Assembly (NCBI GenBank): GCA_017623215.1
Contig: JAGAPO010000025.1
Span: 1-38,266, forward strand
Source of the DNA: Lachnospiraceae bacterium
GTDB lineage: Bacteria; Bacillota; Clostridia; Lachnospirales; Lachnospiraceae
DNA length: 38,266 bases
Direction of reading: 5' to 3'
The translations under genes and the position numbers were made by a program. The notes under the pieces were generated by a model that was given only the letters and a program-made list of their open reading frames with translations, had not been told where the DNA came from and searched no databases. This document shows positions 17,105-25,879 of the stretch, piece after piece. Position 1 is the first letter of the stretch, and each line of letters begins with the position of its first letter.

Positions 17105-18169
17105 TTACTTAGGATTCGTCTTTTCTCTCAGCTTCACCGCGTTCCTTGCACTGCGCTTGCGGTATTCATCATCAATCGCGGCGTAGTGCCTGCGCGTGGT
17201 ATTCACATCCTTGTGGCCCAATACGTCAGCGACGAGATAAATATCACCGGTTTCTTTGTATAGCTCAGTACCATAGGTGCTCCGTAATTTGTGCGGAGTT
17301 ATTTTTTTGAGCGTTGTAACGGTGCTGGAATACTTTTTTACCAGCACTTCAACATTGCGGACGCTGATTCGCTGCATTCTGGAAGAAAGGAACAGGGCAT
17401 TCTCATGACCGGCAAGCGGAGCCTGGCCCTTGCGGATCTCAAGGTAGGAGAGAAGCGCTTCCCGGACTTCTTCACCGAAATACACCATGGCCTCAGATCC
17501 GCCCTTGCGGATGATTCTTACCCGGTCATTCTCGAAATCGATATCTTTGATATCGAGGCCAACACATTCCGAGACACGGATTCCGGTTCCAAGTAAAAGC
17601 GTTACGATTGCAAGGTCACGTTCCTTGACCTTTTCGTGGCGCGCCTGCTGAGGCTCACTTAAGGTTTCACCGGATTCGACAACATCTAAAAGCTCAGCGA
17701 CCTCGTTGACCTCAAGGCGGACAATATTTTTCTCGTGAAGCTTTGGCGTGTCAACAAGAGGAAGCGGGTTGTCCGTAATCATCGAATGTTTGCTCAGATA
17801 GTGATAAAAGGTTCTGAGACTGGAAAGCTTACGCTTTAAGCCGCGTTCGTTATTCGTAACTTTTTTTCCGTCTTTTATGTATAATTTCAAATGATCCAGA
17901 TATTCCTCAATATCGGCGGCCGTCAGAGCGTCCAGGACGCTTAACGGAATGTCACGAAGCGTCGCGTCCTTTAAAGAAGGATTCGCGTCGTGCAGATATT
18001 CAAAAAAGTTCTTCAAATCTGTTGCATAAGCGATTCGCGTGCGCGATTCCGTGGTCGGCTCAATGCCGATGAAAAATGTCTTTACATACGGCGGAAGTTC
18101 CGAAAGAAGTCTGCGGAGCTTTTCTCGATTCTCAATATCTTTTTGTTCGTGATATGTCAAATTAGCCAT
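17105..18169 (-). CDS. Tyrosine recombinase (XerC/D-like integrase)
   Basis: A 354-residue tyrosine recombinase with a core-binding SAM-like domain (about residues 35-150) and a catalytic domain (about 165-345). Catalytic residues are present: Arg198 in GTGIRVSE, His293 and Arg296 in HKLRSTYGTELY, His319 in VLGHKDV, and nucleophile Tyr329 in RRHYA. It is about 50 residues longer than typical XerC or XerD, with a 25-residue N-terminal extension and an insert before the catalytic core. No excisionase or phage gene is adjacent, so it is more likely a stand-alone Xer-like resolvase than an element integrase. AAAGGAGG lies about 10 bases before the ATG. Repeats and a dyad occupy its 5' region. Confidence 0.92.
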   Translation of the reverse strand: MANLTYHEQKDIENREKLRRLLSELPPYVKTFFIGIEPTTESRTRIAYATDLKNFFEYLHDANPSLKDATLRDIPLSVLDALTAADIEEYLDHLKLYIKDGKKVTNNERGLKRKLSSLRTFYHYLSKHSMITDNPLPLVDTPKLHEKNIVRLEVNEVAELLDVVESGETLSEPQQARHEKVKERDLAIVTLLLGTGIRVSECVGLDIKDIDFENDRVRIIRKGGSEAMVYFGEEVREALLSYLEIRKGQAPLAGHENALFLSSRMQRISVRNVEVLVKKYSSTVTTLKKITPHKLRSTYGTELYKETGDIYLVADVLGHKDVNTTRRHYAAIDDEYRKRSARNAVKLREKTNPK

Positions 18170-18204
18170 GCATTTGGTTCCTCCTTTGCGGTATCTGAAA
18201 TTCC

Positions 18205-18236
18205 CTGTAGATTCAAAATCTCTGTAGATTCAAAAT
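18205..18236. repeat. Two 15-bp direct repeats upstream of the recombinase
   Basis: CTGTAGATTCAAAAT occurs at 18205-18219 and 18222-18236, separated by 2 bases. They lie 35-70 bases upstream of the recombinase start codon, where an operator or recombinase-binding arm sites could lie. The 17-base period is not an integral number of helix turns. Confidence 0.8.
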
Positions 18237-18303
18237 TCGTTATTCTGCGATTAGGAAACCTATTTTTGACCCGGTGCAATACGAAATAGTGCTGCACATA
18301 ACA

Positions 18304-18329
18304 TTGCGCTAAACGCAGGTTTAACGCAA
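18304..18329. repeat. 11-4-11 inverted repeat upstream of the recombinase
   Basis: TTGCGCTAAAC, then GCAG, then GTTTAACGCAA: an 11-bp dyad with a single mismatch that becomes a G-U pair on the minus-strand RNA. A further palindrome TTGCGCAA lies at 18343-18350. There is no T run, so it is not a plain terminator. It could be a recombination core, an operator or an mRNA hairpin. Confidence 0.7.
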
Positions 18330-18406
18330 AAATAGCAATAAATTGCGCAAAATACCAAGTTTCACACAAGCTGCAAATCTTGGCGCCGCCTAAGGCACAA
18401 AAATCT

Positions 18407-18423
18407 GGATTGGTCGGCAATCC
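18407..18423 (-). terminator. Weak terminator after the NERD gene
   Basis: On the minus strand GGATTG and CAATCC pair across a 5-base loop, followed after two bases by TTTTT. It begins 7 bases after the NERD stop codon. The stem is only 6 bp, so read-through into the recombinase is possible. Confidence 0.5.
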
Positions 18424-18429
18424 GTCCGT

Positions 18430-19272
18430 TCAGGTAATCGAATCCCCATATCGTCTGCGGATATCTCTTACATGCTTGCGCTGAATCTTTCTGTTTACAT
18501 TGACATATTCAGCGAGCACGGATGCAATCTCGTCAATCTGATTCTCCCTGTAAAGTAACGTTCCGCGGCGCATTAACCGATAACATAATTTGGTTACGAA
18601 GCGGCGATTCACGACAAAGGTATGCGGATTCTTTGTACGAATCCGCCCAAGTCTGCAGGAATCTCCAAATACAATGATGGAATAAAAATCATGGAATCCC
18701 GTGTATTTGCGAAGAACCTTTCTCAGTGCCCTGATATGCCCTTCGTTCTGCATAATTGGATTATAAAAGGTCCGTCTGCGGCATTTCCGGCCTTTGGAGG
18801 CCTTCCAGGTATCCGCGGACGACTGACTGGCGGAATGCTCCGATATCTGAACCCACTTGGGATTGCGGGCTTTCCCTTTGATATAGCCGCTGTAATTCTT
18901 GCTTTCAAATACGTAAATACCGGTCTCGTGAATCAGAATCAAATCCACCTCTGTGGTCTGATTCTCACCAGCCGGCAAGTATACGTGATACAGGATGCGT
19001 TTGGGTTCCGGCAGATTCTCAAGGCATTGACGCAGGGACCGTTCGCCGAGATCCCCCTGGACTGCAAGAGGATCGGGTTTGGAATGAAATATCTTTTTGA
19101 AAGTCATTCTCATTATCAAAATAATGATTACTCCTGCAACCACCCGGGACAGACTGCCAAGTCCCAGAAGGCTGATGCTTCCAAGACTTAGGCTTCCCAA
19201 ATTCAACGTTTCAAGCATCTCGAAGAGGTTCCGGACGTCCGATTGAAGGATGCAATATATTCCAACGAACAT
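18430..19272 (-). CDS. Membrane-anchored NERD domain protein
   Basis: A 280-residue protein with one membrane helix at about residues 43-60 (VVAGVIIILIMRM) and a NERD nuclease-related domain from about 75 to 190. NERD features include the GDLGERSLRQCLENLP helix, TTEVDLILIHETGIYVFESKNYSG with the Asp and Glu-x-Lys of the restriction-endonuclease fold, and IIVFGDSCRLGRI. The tail is very basic (KIQRKHVRDIRRR). NERD proteins are presumed nucleases or nucleic-acid binders, with no defined role here. I chose ATG 19272, one base after the stop codon of the upstream gene, with AGAG as a weak ribosome site. A GTG at 19287 would add 5 residues. Confidence 0.88.
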   Translation of the reverse strand: MFVGIYCILQSDVRNLFEMLETLNLGSLSLGSISLLGLGSLSRVVAGVIIILIMRMTFKKIFHSKPDPLAVQGDLGERSLRQCLENLPEPKRILYHVYLPAGENQTTEVDLILIHETGIYVFESKNYSGYIKGKARNPKWVQISEHSASQSSADTWKASKGRKCRRRTFYNPIMQNEGHIRALRKVLRKYTGFHDFYSIIVFGDSCRLGRIRTKNPHTFVVNRRFVTKLCYRLMRRGTLLYRENQIDEIASVLAEYVNVNRKIQRKHVRDIRRRYGDSIT

Positions 19273-19273
19273 A

Positions 19274-21114
19274 TTAATTCTCTTCACCCAGAATATCTAA
19301 AAGACGTTCAATCCCCTCTTGTGTCGTGCTGTTATAGAAATAAGCATACCGGAAAAACAGGAATCCGTCAACCCCATTCTCACGTCCGTACAGAACCTGG
19401 TTGCGCAGAACGTCCGAGTCTTTGTACCAGTCACTCTCTTCTGTTTTCATTCCGGCCTTGTAAGCCGCAATTCCGACATATACCTTTACTCCGGGCGCTC
19501 GCTCGCACGATAACCAGCGATTTAGTGTAGTATCGAACGGATATTTGCTGTGGCTGAAGGACCAGTAAATCTGCGGACAGATATAGTCAATATAGCCTGG
19601 TTCCGACATCCAGGTCTCATAATCGACATAAAAACGGGTGTCCTCGGACAGATAGTCAATATATCCGCCCGGACTGATTCCGAACTCTACCGTATCATCA
19701 ATCTCCTTGATTGCGGCGTAAATATCATGAATCAGAATGTTTACGTTGTTCCGACGCCAATCGGCGATATCCATCACCTCATCGCCGTCGGCAGCTTTCT
19801 TTTGATAGCTGTTATATTCCAGATAGTCAAAATTCGTTTTATAATTGCTTCCGAGGGACGGATAAAAATAATCATCAAAGTGAATTCCATCCACCTCGTA
19901 GCGTTCTGCAATTTCAGTCACTCCGTTCAGGATCAATTCCCTTACTTCCGGCACTGCCGGATTGTAATAAAGCTTGCCGTCATAAGAAAGAACATTCCGA
20001 TCATTGGAAGTATCGTTGTCCTCCAACCAGATTCTGGCCGGGTTATCGGCAGAAAGCGTGGTATAATCGGTAGTATTATTTGTAATGCGGTAAGGATTCA
20101 GCCATGCGTGAAGCTGGAGGCCTCTGGCATGCGCGGCCTTTACCATATATTCAAGAGGATCGTAGCCCGGATCCTTTCCCTGCGTTCCGGATGCATAGAC
20201 CGACCACGGAAAATAATCCGAGTCATACATTGCATCGCCAAATGGGCGAACCTGAACAACAACTGCATTCATATTCATGGAAGCAATATTGTCGAACATG
20301 GTATCAATGTATGTCTGAAATCAGCTTCCGAATAGCCGTTCTTGCTGAATTCCAGATAGGATACCCAGACAGCGCGGAATTCAACACTTTGCGTATCAAG
20401 AATACGAATGGTCGAATTGCCGGCAAGATCCTGCGCTCTTACACTGTATACTCCTTCCTTCTCAATGGAAAAGGAAGTCAGACCGGTGATATCATACCCT
20501 TCCTCTTCCCAAATGTCCAATTCCGGATCCTCGCAGTACCCTTTCAGCCAGCGCAGATCCAGAATGGCACGATCATCCGATGCACGAACGGAAATCTTTT
20601 TGCTGCCGTCAGAGGAATCCTTAAGGGTAAGAATCATAACCGGCGGCTCGGAGTCAATATTCGTCACTTCATATGTAATGACACTGCTGTTGCCGTAGGC
20701 ATCTTTGCAAAAAAAGGTATAACTTCCGTTCTGGGTAACCGTTAAGGCAGAGCTGCCGCTGAAACTGCGGGTCAGCACCGTTCCGGCTCCGTTCTGAAAG
20801 TGTGCGGCGCTGAAAGCGCCATAGTCCCATCGTACTTCTTCAATACCGGATTCGTCCGACGTCTTAAGAGTCAGTTTCAGTTCCTGTACCGCGACCCGGG
20901 TGTTCGGAGTTACCTTCATATAGGGAGACGTTAAATCGTATCCGTATCCGGCCGCATCCGAGTGGCTGGAGCCGGGAAGCAAAAACATAAATATCAGGAG
21001 CAGGGCTCCGAGCAGAACTGATTTTATCACGGAAGCCAGACTTTTTATCCGTTTTCCGTGATCCTGTGTTGCTGTGGAATTGGCTGAGCTGCCTGGTGTC
21101 GTATTTCTTCTCAT
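19274..21114 (-). pseudogene. GHL10-type glycoside hydrolase-like exported protein, frameshifted
   Basis: Two overlapping minus-strand reading frames together make one protein. The first frame (start ATG 21114, with GGAAGG 9 bases upstream) gives a signal anchor near residues 28-50, an extracytoplasmic beta-rich region with Ig-like character, and the opening of the PF02638 domain, FRAVWVSYLEFSKNGYSEADFRHT. The second resumes in another frame with IDTMFDNIASMNMNAVVVQVRPFGDAMY and the rest of the TIM barrel, including HAWLNPYRI, VDGIHFDDYFYP and FGISPGGYID, to the stop at 19274. Adding one T next to position 20308 joins them exactly into about 613 residues. Either the gene is recently broken or the base is a sequencing error. 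Family members are likely wall-glycan or polysaccharide hydrolases; an amidase gene lies upstream. Confidence 0.85.
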
Positions 21115-21165
21115 GTGTGTCATCCTTCCTGTCAGGGGAAATATCCGTTCTGTCCGGAGTATTCT

Positions 21166-24132
21166 TTAACGTCCGGTTGGATATTCCTCAAATATCTGTA
21201 CAACAGTTTCATAGATTGTCTTTGCCGCAATCTCCTGCTTCTCTGCATTGGTCAAAAGCTTAATATCATTCGCGTTCGTCATGAAGGCCAGTTCGATTAG
21301 AACAGCCGGAACTGTATTCAGGTGAACGACATCAAACTTGGCAGTCGGAATTCCGCGATTCCTGAGTCCAAGCGCTTCCGAGAGATTATTCACCAGGGCA
21401 GTTGCCAGATCCTGGCTGCGAAGTCCCATATCGTTGCGGCTGTTATTGGACGCCGAATAATAGACGCTGGTTCCCGAAGCACTGGCAGCATCTGCTGCGT
21501 TCAAGTGAAGGCTGATGAAGAAATCAGCGTGTACTTTTTCGGCAAAGTTCGCTCTGTCCGTCAGTGTTACCGTGGAATCATCAATTCTGGTATAATATGC
21601 TTTAATACCAGAATTGTCAAAATACTTGTGTCCTAACGTGTAAAGCATCTTATAGACAAGATCCTTTTCCTGATAGCCGTAATGAATGGCTCCGGGCTGC
21701 TTCCCGCCGTGACCAGGATCAAGAACGACAATCTTATCATAAATCAAATCCGGATCTCTGACCTCAAGCTCCAGCGTATGATTATTGAGCTGATAGCGAT
21801 ATCCCTGGATCTCACTGGTTGTAAAAAGGATCTCCGTAAAGCCTCCTGAGTAAGAAATGGAGATATTCTTTACCTTGTCAGCATGATTCTGGATATAGGT
21901 ACTGTTCAGGATATCCGAATAATTACCCGATATCCGAATGACAAACTGATTATTCAGATACAGATCCTCGTCCGAAATCATGCTTGCCGTAATGTTGGAT
22001 GGAAGTGTAATCCGAACATTGCTGACAACAGAGTTCTCCGATGCGGAGGTCCCCGGAAGATACAAGTACATCTGATTGCCTTCCGTTCGAATCGAATAGG
22101 TTGTATCCGCATCTTTGCCGATTACAATTCGCGTCTGATTCTCCGTTGGCTTGGATACATTAATATAATGGATCATTTCAAAGCCCGTGGTGGAGGCGGT
22201 ATAATATTTGAGACCAACACCATTCACCGTATAAGGAAGGAGGATTGTTATCTCAGCATCAGTTTCTGAAATAATGGGATCAAAGGCCTGCATTCCTTCG
22301 AACAGCAGGTACTCTCCTTCGGAAGTGGTTCCGCCCTGGAGCTTCTCCAGATAATTCGCTGTTACAATCAGGGTCAGCGACATCCGATCATCGGAAAGAC
22401 GGATCCGATAGGAGGTATTCGTAACATGTAACTTGACGGACGCCAGTGTTGATACGCCGCCGGTTCCATCCTGAAGATATCCGGTCTCGATTGTATCGAC
22501 AAGGGAACCGCCGAGACTATAAGTACGCTCTGACGCAATCGACTGATCCGCGATAATCTGAATCGAACCATCCTCTGTAAGCGTTGTCTTAACAGCTCCA
22601 ACCGGCATACTGAAAGAAAACGTATACTTTTCATAAGTCGAATTCATAGCATAATCTTTGGATACATTAATAAGCGTTCCGATATATTCCGTCTCAATAC
22701 CGGCGATCTCCGTACACGCTTCGCTGCGCAGATTCTGAATTACATAAGCGGATGCCTCATCCGTATTCCAGGTAAATAAGGCATCCTGAATGCTGGGATA
22801 TCCATCCTCTTCGCGATCGGGAGCACTTGTTGGAGTTGGAGTCGGTACCTTTGTCGGTGCAGTGGTCGGAGTCACCGTTGGAGCCGCAGTAGGACTCGGT
22901 GTAGAGGTTGGCGCAGGTGACGGCGAAACGGTCGGAGTTGGAGCCGCCGGGACTTCTTCATCCGGATGAACATTCTTCTCTCCTTCGTCATCTGCTTCGT
23001 ACAAGGAATCGTCCTCCGGTTCATCGGGAGATTCTGTCGGACTCGGGGCTGCGGAAGGCACCTGTGAACCGTCAGGAGTAATCTTAGCGGTCTTGGACGG
23101 CTGTCCGTCTTGATCCAGAAGAACTACAGTTCCTGTTACACCAGTTGTCTCGGTTGTCTCAATAACGGAACGAATACCGGAATTATCCCAGGTATAACGA
23201 AAGCCAAGTGCTTTTGCTGCGGAGGAAGCGGGAACAATAATATAAGACGTATTGTTCTCCAGATTCTTTACAGAAAGCGGCGCATGCTCCAGCCAGATTG
23301 CAGTTCCGTTCAAGTCGGCCTCCTGCTTTCCAAGCTTCATAGTAAGAACCAGATTCCCTCTGGAAAGAACAACGGTCTTGGTCTTACTGCTGTAAGTATA
23401 ATCGACACCCATGGAATCTCCAAATACCTTCTTGGCACGAAGCATGGTTGTATTCTCAAGTATAATTCCCGGCATCTTACCGAGAGATACTTTGCTTCCA
23501 TCGACATACACCTGAGTGGAAGCTCCGGTATAGGAATATTCCTGGCCATTATAATAAAGCTCAAGCGGTTTCACGATGGCGACCGTGGAAGTCTTACTGG
23601 TCCAGGTATAGGATAAACCGAACTGTTCCGCTACAAAACGGGAAGGAACCAGAATCTTTGTCTTATTCGCTTTTTTGAACTTAACTTTAATCGGCGCCGT
23701 GCCCATGGTCACCTTTTTCCCATCGACAAGAGCAACCTTGCTTCCGAGAGTCAGAACTACTTTCTTGGAATTATGTTCGATAGTAACGGTACCTGCCGCT
23801 TTGTCATAGGTACAAGTAAAACCAAGTGCGGTCTTAAATACATCATAATAGGAAACCAGAGAATAGCCATCAACCAGAATACCGGGAGTTCCCTTCATAT
23901 CAACCTCATAACCATTCAGTGTGACCTTGATCTGCTTGTCCGTATAACTGATATGTTTCTTTGAAGTGTAGTTATATAATTCAAGAACCTCTTCAGCCTG
24001 TCCGACTGCCGGAACGGCCATAGAGATTGTCAAAATCATTATCATAAGAACAGAAATCCATCGGCTGAAACGATGTCTCCCTCCGCACTGTGTCTGTGTG
24101 GTAGCCCTTGATTGGTATGTACATGTCTGCAT
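21166..24132 (-). CDS. N-acetylmuramoyl-L-alanine amidase with stalk domains
   Basis: A 988-residue exported wall hydrolase. The signal sequence lies at about residues 24-47 (ISVLMIMILTISMAVPAVGQA). Next come about three copper-amine-oxidase-like stalk modules (about 50-335, with repeated GTxxILVDG- and VPSRFVAEQFG-like motifs). A Pro/Thr/Ser-rich acidic linker (about 355-445) and a beta-rich AMIN-like region (about 450-790) follow. The C-terminal zinc amidase (Amidase_3, about 800-985) has zinc ligands His808 (DPGHGG), Glu822 (YQEKD) and His876 (SLHLNA) and catalytic Glu947 (IELAF). It cleaves the lactyl-L-Ala bond in peptidoglycan. GAGGTGA lies about 9 bases before the ATG. It is upstream of the frameshifted glycosidase gene and probably co-transcribed. 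Confidence 0.95.
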   Translation of the reverse strand: MQTCTYQSRATTQTQCGGRHRFSRWISVLMIMILTISMAVPAVGQAEEVLELYNYTSKKHISYTDKQIKVTLNGYEVDMKGTPGILVDGYSLVSYYDVFKTALGFTCTYDKAAGTVTIEHNSKKVVLTLGSKVALVDGKKVTMGTAPIKVKFKKANKTKILVPSRFVAEQFGLSYTWTSKTSTVAIVKPLELYYNGQEYSYTGASTQVYVDGSKVSLGKMPGIILENTTMLRAKKVFGDSMGVDYTYSSKTKTVVLSRGNLVLTMKLGKQEADLNGTAIWLEHAPLSVKNLENNTSYIIVPASSAAKALGFRYTWDNSGIRSVIETTETTGVTGTVVLLDQDGQPSKTAKITPDGSQVPSAAPSPTESPDEPEDDSLYEADDEGEKNVHPDEEVPAAPTPTVSPSPAPTSTPSPTAAPTVTPTTAPTKVPTPTPTSAPDREEDGYPSIQDALFTWNTDEASAYVIQNLRSEACTEIAGIETEYIGTLINVSKDYAMNSTYEKYTFSFSMPVGAVKTTLTEDGSIQIIADQSIASERTYSLGGSLVDTIETGYLQDGTGGVSTLASVKLHVTNTSYRIRLSDDRMSLTLIVTANYLEKLQGGTTSEGEYLLFEGMQAFDPIISETDAEITILLPYTVNGVGLKYYTASTTGFEMIHYINVSKPTENQTRIVIGKDADTTYSIRTEGNQMYLYLPGTSASENSVVSNVRITLPSNITASMISDEDLYLNNQFVIRISGNYSDILNSTYIQNHADKVKNISISYSGGFTEILFTTSEIQGYRYQLNNHTLELEVRDPDLIYDKIVVLDPGHGGKQPGAIHYGYQEKDLVYKMLYTLGHKYFDNSGIKAYYTRIDDSTVTLTDRANFAEKVHADFFISLHLNAADAASASGTSVYYSASNNSRNDMGLRSQDLATALVNNLSEALGLRNRGIPTAKFDVVHLNTVPAVLIELAFMTNANDIKLLTNAEKQEIAAKTIYETVVQIFEEYPTGR

Positions 24133-24313
24133 ATCTAATAATCACCTCGTCATTGTCTTACCTGGAACAAACTCACCATTCTGCTTCATTGTTCCTAACC
24201 TATTGCTGCAAGTATTACAATAACTGACAAAAGTGTTATAAATGTGTCAGAGTATGGATAATTTGAGGGCATAAAAGAAGAAAAACACGAAAAATAGTAT
24301 CCATGTCTCTCGG

Positions 24314-24342
24314 TTGACGAACATCGAAGGTTAGGGTATAAT
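24314..24342 (+). promoter_or_regulatory. Sigma-A promoter for ttcA-like gene
   Basis: TTGACG (24314-24319), a 17-base spacer and a perfect TATAAT (24337-24342). Transcription would start near 24350, giving a leader of about 60 bases. This is one of the best promoters in the window. Confidence 0.92.
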
Positions 24343-24408
24343 ATCAGGAAACAGGATACCTGAAGCTATCGTATCCGATACCTTAATACTGCAGAAATGA
24401 GGCAATGA

Positions 24409-25197
24409 ATGAAACTACAGCCATTACTAAGCAGCACCCGCAAAGCGGTCGATGAATTCCAGATGATACAGGAGGGAGATAAAATAGCTATCGGCATCTC
24501 CGGAGGAAAAGACAGCCTTGCACTATTATACGCACTCGCAGGGCTCAGAAGATTCTATCCCAAACACTTTTCCCTCGAGGCAATCACAGTTGATCTTGGC
24601 TTCGGCAGCTTCGACCTAAGCGAAATCCGGGCATTGTGCGAAACGCTTGAAGTGCCTTATACCGTCGTATCCACTCAGATTGGCCAGATCATCTTCTCTG
24701 AGCGCGGAGAAAAGAACCCATGTTCTTTATGCGCCAAAATGCGGAAAGGCGCATTCAACGAGAAGGCCAAAGAGCTTGGCTGCAATAAATCCGCATATGC
24801 TCATCACAAGGATGATGTAATTGAAACCATGCTGCTCTCACTGATCTATGAAGGTCGCTTCTATACCTTCTCACCGGTTACCTATCTGGATCGAACGGAC
24901 ATAACTCTGATACGGCCGCTCATCTATGTAGAGGAATGCGACATTATAGGCTTCCGGAACCGATATGAGCTTCCGGTAAAGAAGAATCCATGTCCGGCGG
25001 ACGGTTATACGCGAAGAGAGTACGCAAAGAACCTTGTAAAACAGCTGAATGCAGAAAATCCGGGCGTAAAAGAACGTCTGTTCCGTGCAATTCTGGAAAG
25101 CAGCCTTCCTGCCTGGGAAAAAAGAATTCCCTGTATGCGGGGAAAGGAACCCGGGAAGGATTCTGTTCCTAATAAAAACTTGGAAGAGGAAAGATAA
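24409..25197 (+). CDS. TtcA-family tRNA thiolation / PP-loop ATPase
   Basis: A 262-residue PP-loop ATPase of the TtcA family. It carries SGGKDS at residues 31-36, a CxxC pair (Cys105, Cys108, within NPCSLCAKMRKG) and a third cysteine (Cys195, in NPCPADG). TtcA uses these three cysteines to hold an iron-sulfur cluster and ATP to thiolate cytidine 32 of tRNA. In Clostridia the family is broad, so the target base is not certain. GAGG lies 6 bases before ATG 24409. It is a single-gene unit with its own promoter. A strong hairpin lies 29 bases past the stop codon. Confidence 0.88.
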   Translation: MKLQPLLSSTRKAVDEFQMIQEGDKIAIGISGGKDSLALLYALAGLRRFYPKHFSLEAITVDLGFGSFDLSEIRALCETLEVPYTVVSTQIGQIIFSERGEKNPCSLCAKMRKGAFNEKAKELGCNKSAYAHHKDDVIETMLLSLIYEGRFYTFSPVTYLDRTDITLIRPLIYVEECDIIGFRNRYELPVKKNPCPADGYTRREYAKNLVKQLNAENPGVKERLFRAILESSLPAWEKRIPCMRGKEPGKDSVPNKNLEEER

Positions 25198-25225
25198 CGG
25201 GGATTATCTCTCATCCAATAATACA

Positions 25226-25262
25226 GACAGGAGGCAGCTGACAATCTCGTCTGCCTCCTGTC
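25226..25262. terminator. Strong hairpin between convergent ttcA-like and LysM genes
   Basis: GACAGGAGGCAG and CTGCCTCCTGTC make a perfect 12-bp stem around a 13-base loop. On the plus strand it is followed by CAACAATCAG, without a T run. On the minus strand it is followed by TGTATTATT, which is moderately T-rich. It probably acts as a terminator or 3' stabiliser for one or both convergent transcripts. Confidence 0.6.
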
Positions 25263-25287
25263 CAACAATCAGTCCGTTCAGTTCTTG

Positions 25288-25311
25288 GATTCCATTCACG
25301 ATTCCATTCAC
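25288..25311. repeat. 12-bp tandem duplication
   Basis: GATTCCATTCAC is repeated exactly twice head to tail (25288-25299, 25300-25311) in the gap between the ttcA-like and LysM genes. It lies outside any supported gene and looks like a slippage duplication. Confidence 0.85.
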
Positions 25312-25344
25312 AATACAAAGCTGTATATTCCATCGACTAATCGG

Positions 25345-25740
25345 TTAATCCTGATAATAGGGAACAATCAGATATCCGCCCTCATGGATTGTATCTGACT
25401 TAAGGCTGTTACAGGTCTTTATCACCTCAATATATTCCGGAATACTTCCATATTCATCGGAATAATACTCTTCTGCTATCGCCCACAGAGAATCGCCTTC
25501 TTCAATTACAACAGAAGCCGTTACGCGCTGCCGCTCAGCCGGAAGCTTCGCAGTTACAGTCGTCGTAATAAACAATATCGAAAACAACATTACAATCATA
25601 AGCAGAATCATAAAGAAGGCAATCTTACGATCCATAAGGCGATTCAAAAAAACTACTACTTTGTCCGAAAAACGTTCTGTATTCCTGTGATATCTGCGCT
25701 CTGCTGGTCTCTCTTTCTCTAATGTATGGTACATATTCAT
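25345..25740 (-). CDS. SOS-linked LysM membrane protein (YneA-like)
   Basis: A 131-residue protein with a cytoplasmic N-terminus of about 40 residues, one membrane helix (about 41-60, IAFFMILLMIVMLFSILFI), and an extracytoplasmic LysM domain (about 76-127, VIEEGDSLWAIAEEYY through GGYLIVPY). This topology and its position divergent from lexA match B. subtilis YneA, which halts septation during the SOS response. The N-terminal cytoplasmic part is longer than in YneA (about 105 residues). The promoter overlaps and is followed by candidate LexA boxes. Start: M1 at 25740 or M3 at 25734, with AGGAGGG just upstream. The usual partner yneB resolvase is absent. Confidence 0.88.
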   Translation of the reverse strand: MNMYHTLEKERPAERRYHRNTERFSDKVVVFLNRLMDRKIAFFMILLMIVMLFSILFITTTVTAKLPAERQRVTASVVIEEGDSLWAIAEEYYSDEYGSIPEYIEVIKTCNSLKSDTIHEGGYLIVPYYQD

Positions 25741-25776
25741 CCCTCCTGATAAACCTATTCTTCATAAGCAATGATA

Positions 25777-25790
25777 CGAACAAATATTCC
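25777..25790. promoter_or_regulatory. Candidate LexA box 1
   Basis: CGAACAAATATTCC: left half CGAAC is perfect, right half is one or two bases off the Gram-positive consensus CGAACNNNNGTTCG. It lies downstream of the LysM-gene transcription start, in its leader, as a roadblock site would. Confidence 0.65.
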
Positions 25791-25803
25791 GAACATATGG
25801 TTC
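25790..25803. promoter_or_regulatory. Candidate LexA box 2
   Basis: CGAACATATGGTTC: nearly the ideal CGAACATATGTTCG but with one extra G between the half-sites. It abuts boxes 1 and 3, sharing an end base with each. Confidence 0.6.
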
Positions 25804-25816
25804 GAACATTTGTTTA
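25803..25816. promoter_or_regulatory. Candidate LexA box 3
   Basis: CGAACATTTGTTTA: perfect left half and GTT in the right half. It lies immediately downstream of the -10 of the LysM-gene promoter, where repressor would block initiation. Confidence 0.7.
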
Positions 25817-25820
25817 CTAC

Positions 25821-25849
25821 ATTATACAAAACAACTGTTCGATTGTCAA
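25821..25849 (-). promoter_or_regulatory. Consensus sigma-A promoter of the LysM gene, with LexA box 4 in the spacer
   Basis: On the minus strand a perfect TTGACA (25844-25849) and a perfect TATAAT (25821-25826) are separated by exactly 17 bases. The spacer holds CGAACAGTTGTTTT (25828-25841 read on minus), a LexA box with a perfect left half. A promoter this strong would need tight repression, which fits SOS control. Confidence 0.92.
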
Positions 25850-25879
25850 GCCTTCCGGACAAAAAAATTTCCAAAAAAG

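Noticed and set aside
25204..25311. A 35-codon minus-strand frame from GTG 25311 in the ttcA-LysM gap
   Set aside because: No ribosome binding site, and most of it is made of the tandem duplication and the hairpin arms, so it is better explained as non-coding.
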